Shown here piece by piece: positions 49,041 to 61,848 of a stretch of DNA of 64,000 nt; within the stretch, counting starts at the first letter, position 1; each line of letters begins with the position of its first letter. Where the stretch lies: assembly GCA_029204225.1 (NCBI GenBank), contig CM055096.1:64159370-64223369 (forward strand), read 5' to 3'. The position numbers and the translations under genes were made by a program. The stretch is from Diphasiastrum complanatum. Taxonomy: Eukaryota > Streptophyta > Lycopodiopsida > Lycopodiales > Lycopodiaceae. The notes beneath the pieces were generated by a model. That model did not search any database and was not told the DNA's origin. It was given only the letters and a program-made list of their open reading frames with translations.

Positions 49041-49739
49041 TGAAGAATTGCCAAAAATTGGCAAATCTAGCTCGATCAAAAACCATGTAGAATAGTGTAA
49101 ATTGTGTACACAAGTGGGTCCCGCACATGTGAGGCCATGATGCCACATGGGAAACCCATCCTAATGTAGGTTAGGTCAAGTCAAGAGAGTTGGTCATGTC
49201 TATTTGGTGGTCATCCCTACTTTATAGGACCTACACCTAAGTTTAAGGTAAAAATTTGACCAACTAGCTACCTACCAAGCATAACTCTAGGAAATAGACT
49301 AGGGTTTCATTTTAGGTCAAGGAGAGTGAGTTAACTTCCTTATTACATGCTGGAAATCCACCTAACTTCAAGAAGGAAGTCGAATTTGGTATGTATTCCC
49401 TCTCTCCATAGTGAGAAGATAGAAAATTTTTGGAGCTCATTGGCAATCTCAAGCTAGTTCACTATGTACATTGAGTTTTTGTGATCCAAATGAAACCAAA
49501 TCAATTTGTACTTGTTTCTCAGGTTGAAGGCCGTACTACAGCCTGTATTACACACGTGTGGGCTCAAATTTCAATGTTTATCAATGCTTTTGATTGTTAA
49601 TGCTTGTTGTTTGTCAAATTGCCAATCTAGATCAACTTTTTTGTGTCTAGTTTTTTGATAGATTGTTAAGCAAGCATCCAATCACTCTTGTGGATATTTT
49701 GTAGATCCATTTATGGTCCTAAAGTACAGTACTTTCACA
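49041..49739 (+). repeat. 3' LTR of the gag-only copia element
   Basis: Starts TGAAGAATTGCC, two bases shorter at the edge than its partner. CACACGTGTG is at 49551-49560. GAAAC follows. Confidence 0.93.
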
Positions 49740-50870
49740 GAAACATCACACACCAGATTACACCTGGATGGAGCTTCTGCCCCTCATGGAGCTCATTTTG
49801 AGAAGAGAACTCCCAAGCTCGATCTACCCAAGTTTGATGGTAGTTCAGACCCTCAAAGATTTTTGTAAATCTTTGAGAATGCATGTGATGTGTATGGCGA
49901 AACATCTCCCGATGCTATGGTCCAACTATTTTCCATGACCATGATCGCTAAAGCACGTGACTGGTTTTTTAATCTCGATCGTGAAGATAAATTGGATTGG
50001 TCTAATCTGAAAAACTCCTTTATCAAGCATTTTAAACCATTTCGTTTGATAGAGAGTCCTTTTGTCAAACTGGGTAACATCAAGATGGCAGAAGATGAAC
50101 GAGTACGAGACTATATTGCCTGAAAGGTCAAGTACAAGAACAACCCTCCGAACAGATGCTCATCATCTGGTTCTTAGTCGGCCCTCCAAGATGGATAAGA
50201 CACGAGCTTAAATCCAATGACAAATATACGAGTCTAAAGTTAGCTATATTTGATGTCATCAAAGAAGAAGACGAGAGATTAGATGTTGATGAATCTAGGG
50301 AATGGAAAGCACCCCTTGCTCCTGTCCAAGAGTTGAAGCAGATCGAGGATACCCAAGATCAGCTTTGGAAATCACAACTAGAGTTGCTTAATCAGCAGCA
50401 TCAACTGCAAATGGAGAAACTCACCAATGAGTTTCAAAATACCTTGAAGTCTATCCAACGTAGTATGCCTCATCAACCACACACTGCCCAGGCACCTAAT
50501 AGACAAAAAGCCATCTAGTGCCCACACTGTTGAGCTACGCATCTTGCTGATGCTTGTCCTTCATATCAGCCTATTCAAGCACATGCCATCCAACAATATG
50601 AAGAACAACCATCACAATCTGGACATTCCTCACATTACAATGAATACCCACCAGAAAGTCCAAAACAACTAGCCATACAAGATGGCTATGCCATTACGCA
50701 AGGGACATTGAACAACAGATGTTTCATTTGTGGTGAAACTGGCCACTTCATGGTTGATTGTCTAGCCAAGACCAAGTACCATGCCGAGTGTCCCGATTGT
50801 GTCAGAAAACATAGTTTCAAAGACTGCCCAAAACAACCCAACAAGATCCTACCTGCCTGACATGTCAGTT

Positions 50871-53251
50871 ATGAATTACGCTAGAATTCTCACGAGAACA
50901 CCACACGAGCACTATAGCACCCAACAATTAGACCTATTGTTGAATCAAGAAGTTACTTAAGAACTGCTACCTTATCACGACATTTACCAGATCGATAATC
51001 GAACATAGACGTTATATAAACTGAGTAATTTACAAGACGAAGAAAAAACTGATACTCCGTCATCTGGTACTATTCCCAAACGAGAGCAACCTCCTCAAGG
51101 AATTGACATTTTACTTCCACTTTTGCAACCTCAGTTCTATATGACGATCCACTTTCTAATGAGATTTTAAACACTGGATTTAACAAACCAAATCTGAGAA
51201 TCAAGAATCTACAAGCGATTCATTTTATGAATCTCATGTTCCAAATGATACTAATGGAAATAGCATCCTCTCCTTCTATGCATTTCACGCCATATCTTAC
51301 AATATCTGCTATCAATTATGGTAGATTTAGTGTCATCAACCCTGTCTTGTTTTTGACAAGGGCATATCAGAGTTTTTCTCATTACTCTACAAGACCAATG
51401 AGATATTGCAATTGTCAAGGTGAATTATCAATGCTGATGAATGAAAGTTTTGTTTGACAAGTGCCATACAGATCTCACTCTCTGTATCGTTCATTTATTT
51501 TCTTGTTCCTCTTCATCCCTTTTGTTTGATTGATTTTTGCATGAGAAATAGCTACTGTAGGAGATTCTTCCATAGAGTATCTCAAGAATACATTTTCATT
51601 CATCTATCCATCTTCAGATCACCTTGTACAGAGTTTTGGATCTTTGATTATACTGCAACTTTCAGAAATCCACGTCATGTCAGAGTTGATTTTTGTCTTT
51701 CATAGTGATATTCATCTTTGAATCAAGTACAGCAAGATCGAAACAAATTTAGCTAGTATTTGTTTAATCTTTAGTCCAGTCGCATGTTCTACATGTTTCA
51801 ACTGCATATTCCAAACGTCGATCTAACCTTGAGCATGCAAGTTACAAATAACAAAATCCTCACCAACAGATTTTTTTTTTTGGGGGGGGAAGAGTGGATT
51901 TGCTTGGATCCACTGCAAACAATCACATTGCCAGCAACAACATCAGCAAGGTCGACAGCCAAGGTCACAAAACCAAAGACAATAATGACAAGGCTAAGAA
52001 GGCAGATGCGCAATCCAAAGCAACTCAACCAGAAGAAGTACCCTAGTCGAGACAAAGATCCTTCATAAAAGGGGAAGCACAAGCATTGGGAAATCAGTCT
52101 CCTTCTTCAACCAGCCTCTTGCCATACATATGCATCCATCCTCATGCCTATCACCCACACCATCCACTGTTGTCATCACCACCTCCACCCTTCCTTCCAT
52201 TTCTCTATTTGCCATCATACCACTATTCATCTCTAAAATCCCCAGTTTTTTCAAATCTCGATAGTCTTACCAAAGTGGCTAAAAGATCATTGCAAGTGTT
52301 TTGTGAAGACCAACTACCACATACATTATTGGTTGGTCAAACAAAAAAGAAGATCTAAGAAGCATGCAAAGCAGCAAAAAGAAACAAAGAAAAGAAGCTG
52401 AGGAGGAAATAACAAAACTTAAACAACATATGAGTTAGATCAATCTCGATCAAAAGAAACTCTTTGGGGCAATGATAGTTGAATCCCCTTCTATGAAGCC
52501 CGAAGAGATCCAAAAGTAATGGATCAAAAGAAATAGCTGCAAAAAAAAAAAAAGACAAAGACAACAGTAAGCCTGCAAGACAAAGTGAGCTCCTCACCCA
52601 GCAAGTGGTGGTCGAAGCTCGACATTGCAAGGGTCCAAGGCTGCAACTGTAGAACTATCAAGTTCCTTCGCCCTTCCACCAAGCCTTTATCATGTTTCCC
52701 TACCATCACCAAACCATCCGTCCAAATCTGTTCCTACCACCAATGTGTTGATGAGTCTATTTTCTTGAAGACTGTTAACCAAGATTTGTGCAACCTACCA
52801 ATCGAAGATCTTGCTCTTCTCGTCAAGGAAAGAGCATCGACAAGACTGGAACTCCCACTGAGAGAAGAACTGCGAAAATGCCTAGAAGCAAAATGGAGGA
52901 TACAGACCTCCCAAAAGTTAGTACCTGCCAAGAAATCAAAGATGAAACCGTCAATGCCAGATACAAGTGATAAAACAAAAGATACATGGAAAGTGCTCAA
53001 GCATGTAGAGTTGTGAAGCTGTTGGGAGCTCTCCAATTTTGAGAATGTCAACCACTTGCAGCATTAAGACATTCTGGTTACATTGCGACAGATTGCAGAA
53101 AGCAGTCTTTTGATAAAGACTGGCAACAATAAGCACTTGGTTTTATGCAAGCGAACGAGGATCTACGCCTTTCCAAGTGACAATTGAAGATGCCAATGCG
53201 GAAGCAGAGCGACATCATTCAATATGCATTGTAGTGGGTCCTACAACACAT
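50871..53251 (+). pseudogene. Remaining gypsy interior, no recognisable polymerase
   Basis: Continues from the third zinc knuckle with patches of coding-like sequence (NLQDEEKTDTPSSGTIPKRE, 51020-51080) broken by stops. 52370-53020 holds short Lys/Glu-rich patches. No protease, reverse transcriptase or integrase motif was found. The element looks non-autonomous or deleted. Confidence 0.45.
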
Positions 53252-53265
53252 TAGGGGTGGGATGA
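53252..53265 (+). other. Polypurine tract candidate of the gypsy element
   Basis: TAGGGGTGGGATGA directly precedes TGTTGGCTAATTC, which looks like an LTR start. Confidence 0.55.
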
Positions 53266-54100
53266 TGTTGGCTAATTCTGACGAATCCCCAAGATACTCG
53301 GCCAGAGATACCCAAGAGCATCTCTCACCTTAGACCGAGGAGGTCTCTGAGAAGACGAGAAGAACGAAGACTGAGAACCAAGTATGAGAGCCGAGGAATT
53401 CTAGTTAGTACTGTCAAGTAGAAACTGTGTAAGCCATGGTGAATCTCGAAAGATGGAATGACCATGTAGAAACTAGTATTTCTAGGCAAAGTAATAAATG
53501 CAAGTAGACCCCCCTTAAAGAAAGTAGAGTGAGCCACCTTTTGATGGTGACCTCTAGTGGAAAGCATTATTCCACTTGTAATTTGTGAAATGTGGAGATG
53601 CAACTAGGATGCTACCTAAGGAGCTCTCTTGCTTATTTAAGAAACTCTCTCTTTGAGAAGAGGAGCTTTTTGTATAATGTATCTACTCCATGATGAAATG
53701 AGAAGAGCCTCCACGAGTTTGGTGTGTCCTTTGAGCTCCTTGATCATGCTTGTTTCTTGAGTGATGCATTCAGATCTTGCTCGTCCATCCTTTGTGTGTG
53801 GTTGTGGATAGTAGAGTGGATTAGTTTTCTTGCTTTCCTAGAGTGTATTAGATTTTCTTTCTATCTTGTGGATTAATGTAGGAATTAGCATTCAAGTAAA
53901 CTAGATAGGCTGGATCTGTGGTGTAAATCTTGCATATCCTCTTACAATCTAGTTCTTGATTGTTCTTCGGGTGTCCAAGAATCAAGAAATGTGTGTTTCT
54001 TGATTCTCATACTTCTAAAATGTTGTTAGATTAGTTTCTTGTCTCAGTTCTGTGAATTAATGCAAGTGTATAGTTTAGGATCTAATTCAGTTTCGTTTTG
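53266..54100 (+). repeat. Probable 3' LTR of the gypsy element
   Basis: Starts TGTTGGCTAATTC after a polypurine tract. TTATTTAAG near 53632 could be its TATA box, and no coding is seen. The end is uncertain because the 315-bp dispersed segment follows at 54101. No second copy of this sequence was found, so the LTR call rests on position and the tract alone. Confidence 0.5.
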
Positions 54101-54416
54101 CAGCATTAAAGTAGGATCTCATGGCATTGCAACCATTCTTCATGCTAATTTCTTGGTTGAATGCCTGACCTGCATGTTTTGGTTTGAAGCATGTGATTCC
54201 AGTGCAAGAGTGACCAATTCGAGTGTCCTCTGACAAGCAAGAAACTTATAAAACGTAGATACTTCCATTCTGTCTTATTTTGGCTTGAAACAAAAACGTG
54301 AACAGCCAAGAAAATGCCCAAGAAGCTTGATAACAGGCAAAACCATTCTTGAAAACATCATAAGCAAGAGATCAATAGCCAACAGATCCTCTGGAGTAGG
54401 AGATCTGTCAACAAAA
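54101..54416 (-). repeat. Dispersed ~315-bp segment, copy 2
   Basis: Partner of 42929-43245, with substitutions and short indels (AACATCCAACTTAAATGCCC there against AACAGCCAAGAAAATGCCC here). It ends exactly where a copia zinc knuckle begins. Confidence 0.85.
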
Positions 54417-55167
54417 GTGTCCTTTGATGCCACAATAGAAGCACTTGAGCTTTAATCTATCCTTCTTTTTGCCACTTGAAGAAGCTTCCACTTGATCTTG
54501 CCCTTTAGACCACTTAACTTTTGGTTTTGCCCTTAAATTTTCCCTTTGTGAACATAGCATCCTCTTGAAGTGTCGATGTAGATCCACCTCTTGCTTGAAG
54601 TCTATATTCCTCATTGATCAAGATCTCTTGAAAATCCATCAAACTTGGCAAAGACTTTTGAATAGCAATACTCTGAACAATGTTAGTATGAGCATTCAAA
54701 AATCCATTGAGAATCACTTGAACAAGTTCTCCCTTCTTAATGCTTTCATCAATGCAAGCCAACTCATCATTCAATGCATTTATCCTCAAAACAAAAGTAC
54801 TTGGACTTTCTTCATTCTTTTGCAAACAAGAAAAGATTTTCCTTCTTAGAGTCAACACACTAGAAGTAGACTTGGATTCATAAAGCTTCTTCAATGAATC
54901 CCAAGCTTCCAAAGATGATGTGCACTTACCAACTTCCTTGAGAAGCTCATTGGTAAAATTCATCTTTATCATGTGTAGAGCCTTCTTGGCCCTCTTATCA
55001 TACCTCACTTGATCTTGTTGTGTTGCTGGTCTCTCCTCCAAACCTACAACAATATCCAAAACATCATTCATCTCAAGAAGTGATTCCATCCTCACTTTCC
55101 ACAATGAATAGTTGCTTGAGGTAAGCCTATCATTGGCTTCCAACATGACTCCAGTTGAAATTGCCAT
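54417..55167 (-). pseudogene. Copia gag fragment
   Basis: ATG at 55167 opens 217 codons: LTSSNYSLWKVRMESLLEMN, ALHMIKMNFTNELLKEVGKC, AWDSLKKLYES, FVLRINALNDELA and ELVQVILNGFLN. After LINEEYRLQARGGSTSTLQE the frame is lost near 54530-54560, and the Lys-rich linker and CFYCGIKGHF continue in another frame until the break at 54417. It is similar in plan to the other two gag proteins here but clearly a different family. Confidence 0.88.
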
Positions 55168-55760
55168 GTAGCAATGACCTGGTATTCTCTTTCAAGTTGT
55201 TTCAATGCACAAAGCACTCCTTTGAACAACAACAAATGTTTTCAAAAGAAATTACAAAGACTTGAAACTATCTCATAAATTCTCTTCTAGCACTTATACC
55301 GAGTAATCAACACATAGAATCATGGAATCTTGATCAACCTATGACCTATCCTCAATCTAATTACTTTTGCCACTTCTTGAGATTGGAACACACTCAAATG
55401 AAGTCCAGCAACCTCACTATCTAGAGATCCAATCAAAATTGGGATTTTGACAAAATCACAAAAAAATTGACTTTTTCAAATCTACATGCAAATGTTGATA
55501 TGCAATCTATTAGCCACTACTAAGGTTGATCCAATGATCCAAAATTTGGCCAAATCCAGTATGTGAAACCAAAAATTGAAATTGATCAAGTTTATAGACC
55601 TATATAGGGTTTTGATCTACAAAAGATCCAATCTACAAAAGCAAAAAACTCGATTTTGGTGTAGAATCCTCTCTAGCATGCTCTAGCCTTGATATCTTCC
55701 CCAAATCATTGATAGATCTGATTTCCTCCTTCATAATCTGAAACACAAGCTCTGATACGA

Positions 55761-56408
55761 TGTGAAGGATTTCAGATCATTATGATCCAATCCACTTGAA
55801 AGATCTTGGATCACAAAGAGAAATTCTCTACCAATCTCACCAATGTAGAAAAATCAGCATCTACACACAAAATGAGATGCAAACTCTAATAGAACTTGAT
55901 CAAACATGAATCAAATGATAAATTACTGTTGTTGTCCATACAAAACTAGAAAGCTACTGTATTTCACACGTGTGGATCCAAAAATAACAAATATAGATCA
56001 TTCTACACATAGAATCGCATGCAATCACAAGTATAGTGCACCAATGGATAGTAGAACCCAAGAGAACCATGTATAAGCATGAAATGAGATAGAGAAGAGG
56101 GAAGATATGTCTCTCCATGATTTACATCCTTTTATAATAGGTCCAAAACCTATTTGGTCACTTGGCTTTCCCTCCAAAATGCTAACCCTACTATTTTTAG
56201 GTCTACATTCAAAGTACCCAACATTCAAATTTGAATCTACTCAAACTCGCCTTCTAACTTTCCCACACTTTCAAAAAGTGTTTATTCGAATGACATTTAG
56301 ACTAATGAACTTTGAAAAGTCAATCTCTAAGTCTAAAAACAAAGTTGGCCTCAATATGCCAAATAAGGAAATATAGCAAATATGATTGAAGTAGTTGAAT
56401 CTTTCACA
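55761..56408 (-). repeat. 5' LTR of the copia fragment
   Basis: 648 bp bounded by TGTGAAGGATTTC and CTTTCACA next to a primer site. CACACGTGTG is at 55965-55974. Confidence 0.82.
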
Positions 56409-57077
56409 GAATGGCTTCTCCAAATGGAAGATATCATTGTTGTCTCATTATGTGAATTCGCATGTGATCTTCACGATTTTGTTTACAAAGTTAAAGGGTG
56501 GGTGTGCATGTCAGCTTTCAACCATGCTTCATTTAAGGCATGTTAGTGAAATGCTGGTTACGGGTGTTATATGAGGGTATGGATTGTTAAGATTGAAATT
56601 GCTAGTCCTTTTACTTGTATTTTGGAAGTACTTATCTTGGAGGGTAGAGAAGCTGGGTCTTTTTAGAAGGCGTTCTATCTCACGGATATTTTTGGCATCT
56701 CCTAAGTGTGCTAAAATTTTGGTAGAGGAATCTTTTGCAAGTTCGATGGAGGCATCAATCATGTATTGACAGATAAAAAAAAAGGTCAAGTGTGCTTTCA
56801 CGACATCTCTAGCAGGTTTATGTAGCCACATGAAGAAGGCATTAATCTGGTTTTGGAGGGAGGCTCTAAGATAAGGGTCTCTTTCAATTCCAGATCCTAT
56901 CTTGATGAAGGTTCATCCTATTGAAGCCAGTTTCAAAGTGACCTCTAATTTTTGCTGAGAGGGGCAACGGGAGGGTTCGAATTTGTTCATACAGATAATG
57001 GTGTCAAAGGCCACAGGAGTCTCAAATGAAGGATTTTTATCATAGGGTGGCCATCATGTCAGATTTGTATATGCCTA
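56409..57077. other. Unassigned spacer
   Basis: No clear feature. Short coding-like scraps such as INLVLEGGSKIRVSF near 56840 have stops on both sides and no family. Confidence 0.4.
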
Positions 57078-57251
57078 GATCGTGTGAGGTGATTGCACAT
57101 CGATCTGAGCTCTCTGGACTATGTTAGAACCGATCAAAGATTTTCAGCCATAGGAACTTGGCGCCGGCTGGATACTGGTCACAGTGGCGCTGGGAACAGC
57201 AGGGGCGCTACTAGCGCCGGAAGGAAAGCTTATGAAGATAGCTTTACAACA
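57078..57251 (-). repeat. Truncated 3' LTR of copy 2
   Basis: Matches the first 174 bases of the 5' LTR in element orientation, although a GGCGCC-containing stretch of about 30 bases is missing. The break is at ATGCCTAGATCG. Confidence 0.85.
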
Positions 57252-59112
57252 TCCACCCCACCTTTATAAAATCTGATGTCCTCATCAGATGTTAGATCAA
57301 AGTAAAGGTGTCTCCCAATTGAAATAACTATACATTTAAGCTACTTGGCACAGTACTCAATTTACTGGCCACTTTTTATTAACATTGAAACTGGCACACC
57401 ACAAGTCGGAGGCTCAGCTCTTTGTACTGAAAAATTACATAACTTGAAAATATATCTTTGTCTGGGAAAAGCGTAGATTTGATATCGCTTTCGTAAAACC
57501 CAAGAACCTTATTAACTGGTGATAGAGGCCTTTCTTTGAAAAGTTCGTCCCTGTCGCTTCTAACTTTCGACTTTGGAACTCCTTTGAGCTCCTGATTTGT
57601 CCTTGATGCACTTTGTGTTGAGCTCCCTGAGCCCCAGATTAGATCAGTTTCGCACGGGTAACAAGGCTCCCTGAGCCAAAGGATTCATCATTTGATTGCC
57701 CACTTTATGGTCCACTCTGTGCCTTGTTGCTTCTGCACCTTGATTTCTCTCCTTATCCCAGCCTGATCTTGATACTTTTCCATCTTGGCTCTTTAAGATA
57801 GGCAAAGATTGAGTACTCCGCAATCACCTCTCACTTAGCTTGAAGTAGCTCTTTGAATCAGCCCAAATGTAACCATTGACCTCATGGAAAGCCAAAGGGT
57901 CGCACCAGTTTGATCCGCATCCAAACTATCTCTTCACGTTTGTTTGAAGCACCATGTCCGTCGCGCAAAACTTGACTTTCACAATTCCATCACTGGTCAG
58001 TTGCCTCACAGTCAAAACAAGAAGTGTACATCGAGCTTGGCTTCAAGTAGCTCTCTTTGAATCATACACATGCACCCAGTGTTTGCACTAGTCCAATCTC
58101 AACGCGAACTGTCCCTTAGCGTCCGTTCGAAATACCAAGTCTCTCATGCAAGACTCAACTTTCATAGTTCCTTCATTGATCAGCTACCTTACACGTAACA
58201 CAAGCCAGCGTACTCATATGTTTCCTCATCATTGCTGGTCTAGAGAAAGCCTATAACAAGCTTTCCTTTCCACAACAAAAACTTGTCAACTTATTAGGTC
58301 CAAAGTTCGCCAGTCTCCTCGTGTGAGTATGGCTAGGTCACCTTGGATTTGCTCCCGTTTTGATCAACTTTCATTCAAAATTTGCCCCAAGAGAGAGGTG
58401 TGTGTGATAGTTCCCCTCCACTTATAAAATCAACTGATCGGACTTAGAGTAGAGTTCTTCGGACAAAAAGCCTTTCCAACACTTTGCTTCCCATCTGCTA
58501 GGATTACGGCTCGATCCAACTTGTTGCCAATCTCTGAAGAGGATCCTAGTCTTTCCCCTTTGAGGCAAAACCCAACTGATACTGGATATCACCCATGCTC
58601 AATGAGTTTTCAGTTCCGAAGGTGGCCGTCCCATAATGAAGACCAACTGCTCCATAGAAGATCTCCCCTGAAATTGCCTTTTCCAACTTTTGACTTCTTG
58701 CTTGCATCTGGTGGGCGTTGTCGCAAATGAAACTAACCCAAGAAACAGGCTAGCCATCCATCCTTTGCAAACATTGAGTCGTTTCGTTGTCGTTCACGTG
58801 CGAGTACTTGAACTGCAAATCCGCCCCACAAATTCTGTAGTCCTCCTTGTTTGATGGTATCAGCCTTCAAAAGAAAGGTTCCTTCTCGAGCCATCAGCTC
58901 CTTGTATCACAAGCAATCATGCAAACCAGGCAAAGCACGAGTACTAAGACTCACCACGAATACATACAAGTAAGACACTCAGGCAGGTTTACTAACAAGT
59001 AACAAAGACAAGGTCCCCCTTTGAGATGGTCCTGCCAACGGACCTTTGCCTGGCCGCGCCCATACAAATCGGTCACAGAATTAGCCCACATAGGACACTC
59101 CTCCAACTATCC

Positions 59113-59498
59113 GTGCTTTCACCATTAAGCAGCACATTGCCTCAGTCACGCCCCACCACTTTTTGGTCGATAGCCCTTATAGCTAAACGATCGGTAGCTA
59201 TCCCGCACTGGCAGCTAACCACCCGTGCTTTACACCTGAATTCGAGCAGCATCTCTGTATCAATGGTTAACCCGTACAGTTCGAATATGTCGCCCTGCAC
59301 TCCACAAGGTACAGACTGTGCTTTCACCTACCTAGGCAGCACTTTGCCTCATTCTTCCTACGTGCAGACAGCGCCAGGCCCGAACCGCGAGAATTGACCG
59401 TGCTTACACCTCGAGGGCAGCACTTTGACTCATCAAGTCCCCCGTTCTGTCGACCACCCCGACCATGGACGCACCCATGCTTACACTATGGGCAGCAC
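59113..59498 (-). repeat. Array of five bulged hairpin repeats, copy 2
   Basis: Units at 59476-59498, 59400-59423, 59319-59343, 59225-59250 and 59113-59135 (element order) have the same GTGCTGCC...GGTG(T/A)AAGCAC plan as in copy 1. Spacing between units is irregular (roughly 75-110 bases), so this is not a simple tandem repeat. Confidence 0.65.
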
Positions 59499-60009
59499 CT
59501 TGCACAACAGTTGTCTTGATGAACCCCAAACCGTCATTCCAAGCAAGCGGTCTGACTTACATCAGACTTAACTAACTGAAAGCTTCGTCACGAGCGCTGG
59601 AAGCCAACCTGGCGCCACGCCAGACTGGACAGCCATAAACAGGTGACTTTCACCCAAGCAAGCCATCCAACTCAGCCGACAGGTTAGAGCCCGTTCCCCA
59701 AGAGCTTAACCCATTCACGTTCATGCAAGGAACACTCAGAACCACAAGCCGCGACAGATATGGAGACAACCAGTTCCTGGACCAAATGGTCCCGACAGCA
59801 TACCGCTGGCGCCACGGACCGAATGGTCCCGACGGCACACCGCTGGCGTCTCGGGATACGACCCTCAGCTATGTGCCAACTTAAAAATTTTGAAAGCGGG
59901 CTTACAACTAGCACTTTTAACGAACACTGAAACTCAGAAGGTAATCAGAGTCAGTTTGAGAAAAATCCCACTTTATTGATAAATCTGAGAAGATTACATT
60001 TCAAGTGTG

Positions 60010-60488
60010 TGACCGACCCTAGTCTCTGGGGCGCTAGCATGCCAAGGCGAGAGCCATGACAACATTCCAGCAAGGGAGGCTGAGACCTGGTTGGAGCTTG
60101 CCCTGAGTCGCAACCCGCACTCCCCTATAGTATTGGTGTGATTCGGCACCCCCCCCCCCCCCTCATACCAAGCACTCTACCCAAGCTGGTAAAGCACGTT
60201 TTTTTCTCTCTAGGATTTTCTCTTTCTAGAAAGTCATTTTCTCTCTCTAGATTTTATTGATCCCCAGGCTTCCTTTAATCATGCCTAGATCGTGTGAGGT
60301 GATTGCACGTCGATCTGAGCTCTCTGGACTCCGCTAGAACCGATCAAAGATTTTCAGCCATAGGAACTTGGCGCCGGCTGGATACTGGTCACAGTGGCGC
60401 CGGGAGCAGCAGGGGCGCTGCTGGCGCCGGGGACAATGCTGGCGCCAGTGGCGCCGGAAGTAAAGCTTATGAAGATAGCTTTACAACA
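60010..60488 (-). repeat. 5' LTR of non-coding element copy 2
   Basis: 479 bp, TGTTGTAAAGC to GGTCGGTCA in element orientation. GGCGCC or GCGCC occurs many times at 60370-60455. A run of about 15 C lies at 60150-60164. Confidence 0.85.
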
Positions 60489-60632
60489 GCTCCCCATAAA
60501 CCAAAGTAGCAGCATTTTGAAACCAACATGTGGACTAAAACATGAAAACAGACCTTTGTTAGCTTATGAATCGAATAAAAAGTAAAGGTCAGTACTATGC
60601 CAACCAAGGAATATTCGGATTTACACCACTAG

Positions 60633-61834
<1,202 letters not shown>

Positions 61835-61847
61835 GGCTCTGATACCA
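61835..61847 (-). other. Primer binding site candidate (tRNA-Met)
   Basis: The minus strand reads TGGTATCAGAGCC, separated by one base from TGTTAGAAAATC at 61849, which looks like an LTR edge. This implies a minus-strand LTR element with its 5' LTR to the right. Confidence 0.65.
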
Positions 61848-61848
61848 C

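Larger units (their letters stand above)
45221..49739 (+). mobile_element. Non-autonomous copia element with gag and protease but no polymerase
   Basis: LTRs 45221-45917 and 49041-49739 begin TG(TG)AAGAATTGCC and end TACAGTACTTTCACA. The target duplication GAAAC is exact (45216-45220 and 49740-49744). The primer site TGGTATCAGAGCCAAG starts at 45918 and a polypurine tract (GAGGAGGAG) ends at 49040. The 3.1-kb interior holds an intact gag-protease frame and a second frame of decayed integrase tail. Reverse transcriptase, RNase H and the integrase core are absent. LTR differences are few, including an extra four bases in the right copy, so it is fairly recent. It must have used another element's polymerase and integrase. 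Confidence 0.94.
45021..50870 (+). pseudogene. Gypsy-type gag interrupted by a copia insertion
   Basis: The reading frame starts at ATG 45021 and continues to 45220, then resumes in phase at 49745 after the inserted copia element. The rejoined part leads into KLDLPKFDGSSDP, the typical start of a gypsy Retrotrans_gag domain, then MTMIAKARDWFFNLD and FIKHFKPF. A Gln-rich coiled segment (QLELLNQQHQLQMEKL, 50360-50440) follows, then three knuckles: CPHC-x3-H-x4-C (50519), CFICGETGHFMVDC (50720-50765) and CPDC-x3-H-x4-C (50793). Stops at 45189, 49866, 50121, 50516, 50531, 50858 and 50882, plus a frameshift near 50145, inactivate it. All seven stops are compatible with C-to-T change in Arg or Gln codons. 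Confidence 0.82.
54417..56408 (-). mobile_element. Copia fragment with 5' LTR, leader and gag
   Basis: Minus strand: LTR 55761-56408 (TGTGAAGGATTTC to GAATCTTTCACA), a primer site at 55748-55760 reading TCGTATCAGAGCT (one base off TGGTATCAGAGC), a leader, then gag to the start of the zinc knuckle. It is cut off at 54417 by the 315-bp segment. Protease, integrase, polymerase and 3' LTR are absent here. Confidence 0.87.
57078..60488 (-). mobile_element. Non-coding LTR element, copy 2
   Basis: Minus strand: complete 5' LTR at 60488-60010, a non-coding body, a polypurine tract (57252-57265, AAAGGTGGGGTGGA on the minus strand) and a 3' LTR cut short at 57078 (174 of 479 bp left). It includes about 600 bases of 5' body missing from the copy at 30015, with repeated GTCGGGACCATT(C/T)GGTCC phrases (59770-59850). 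No tRNA-Met-type primer site follows the 5' LTR, so it either uses another primer or has diverged. No protein is encoded. Confidence 0.83.
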
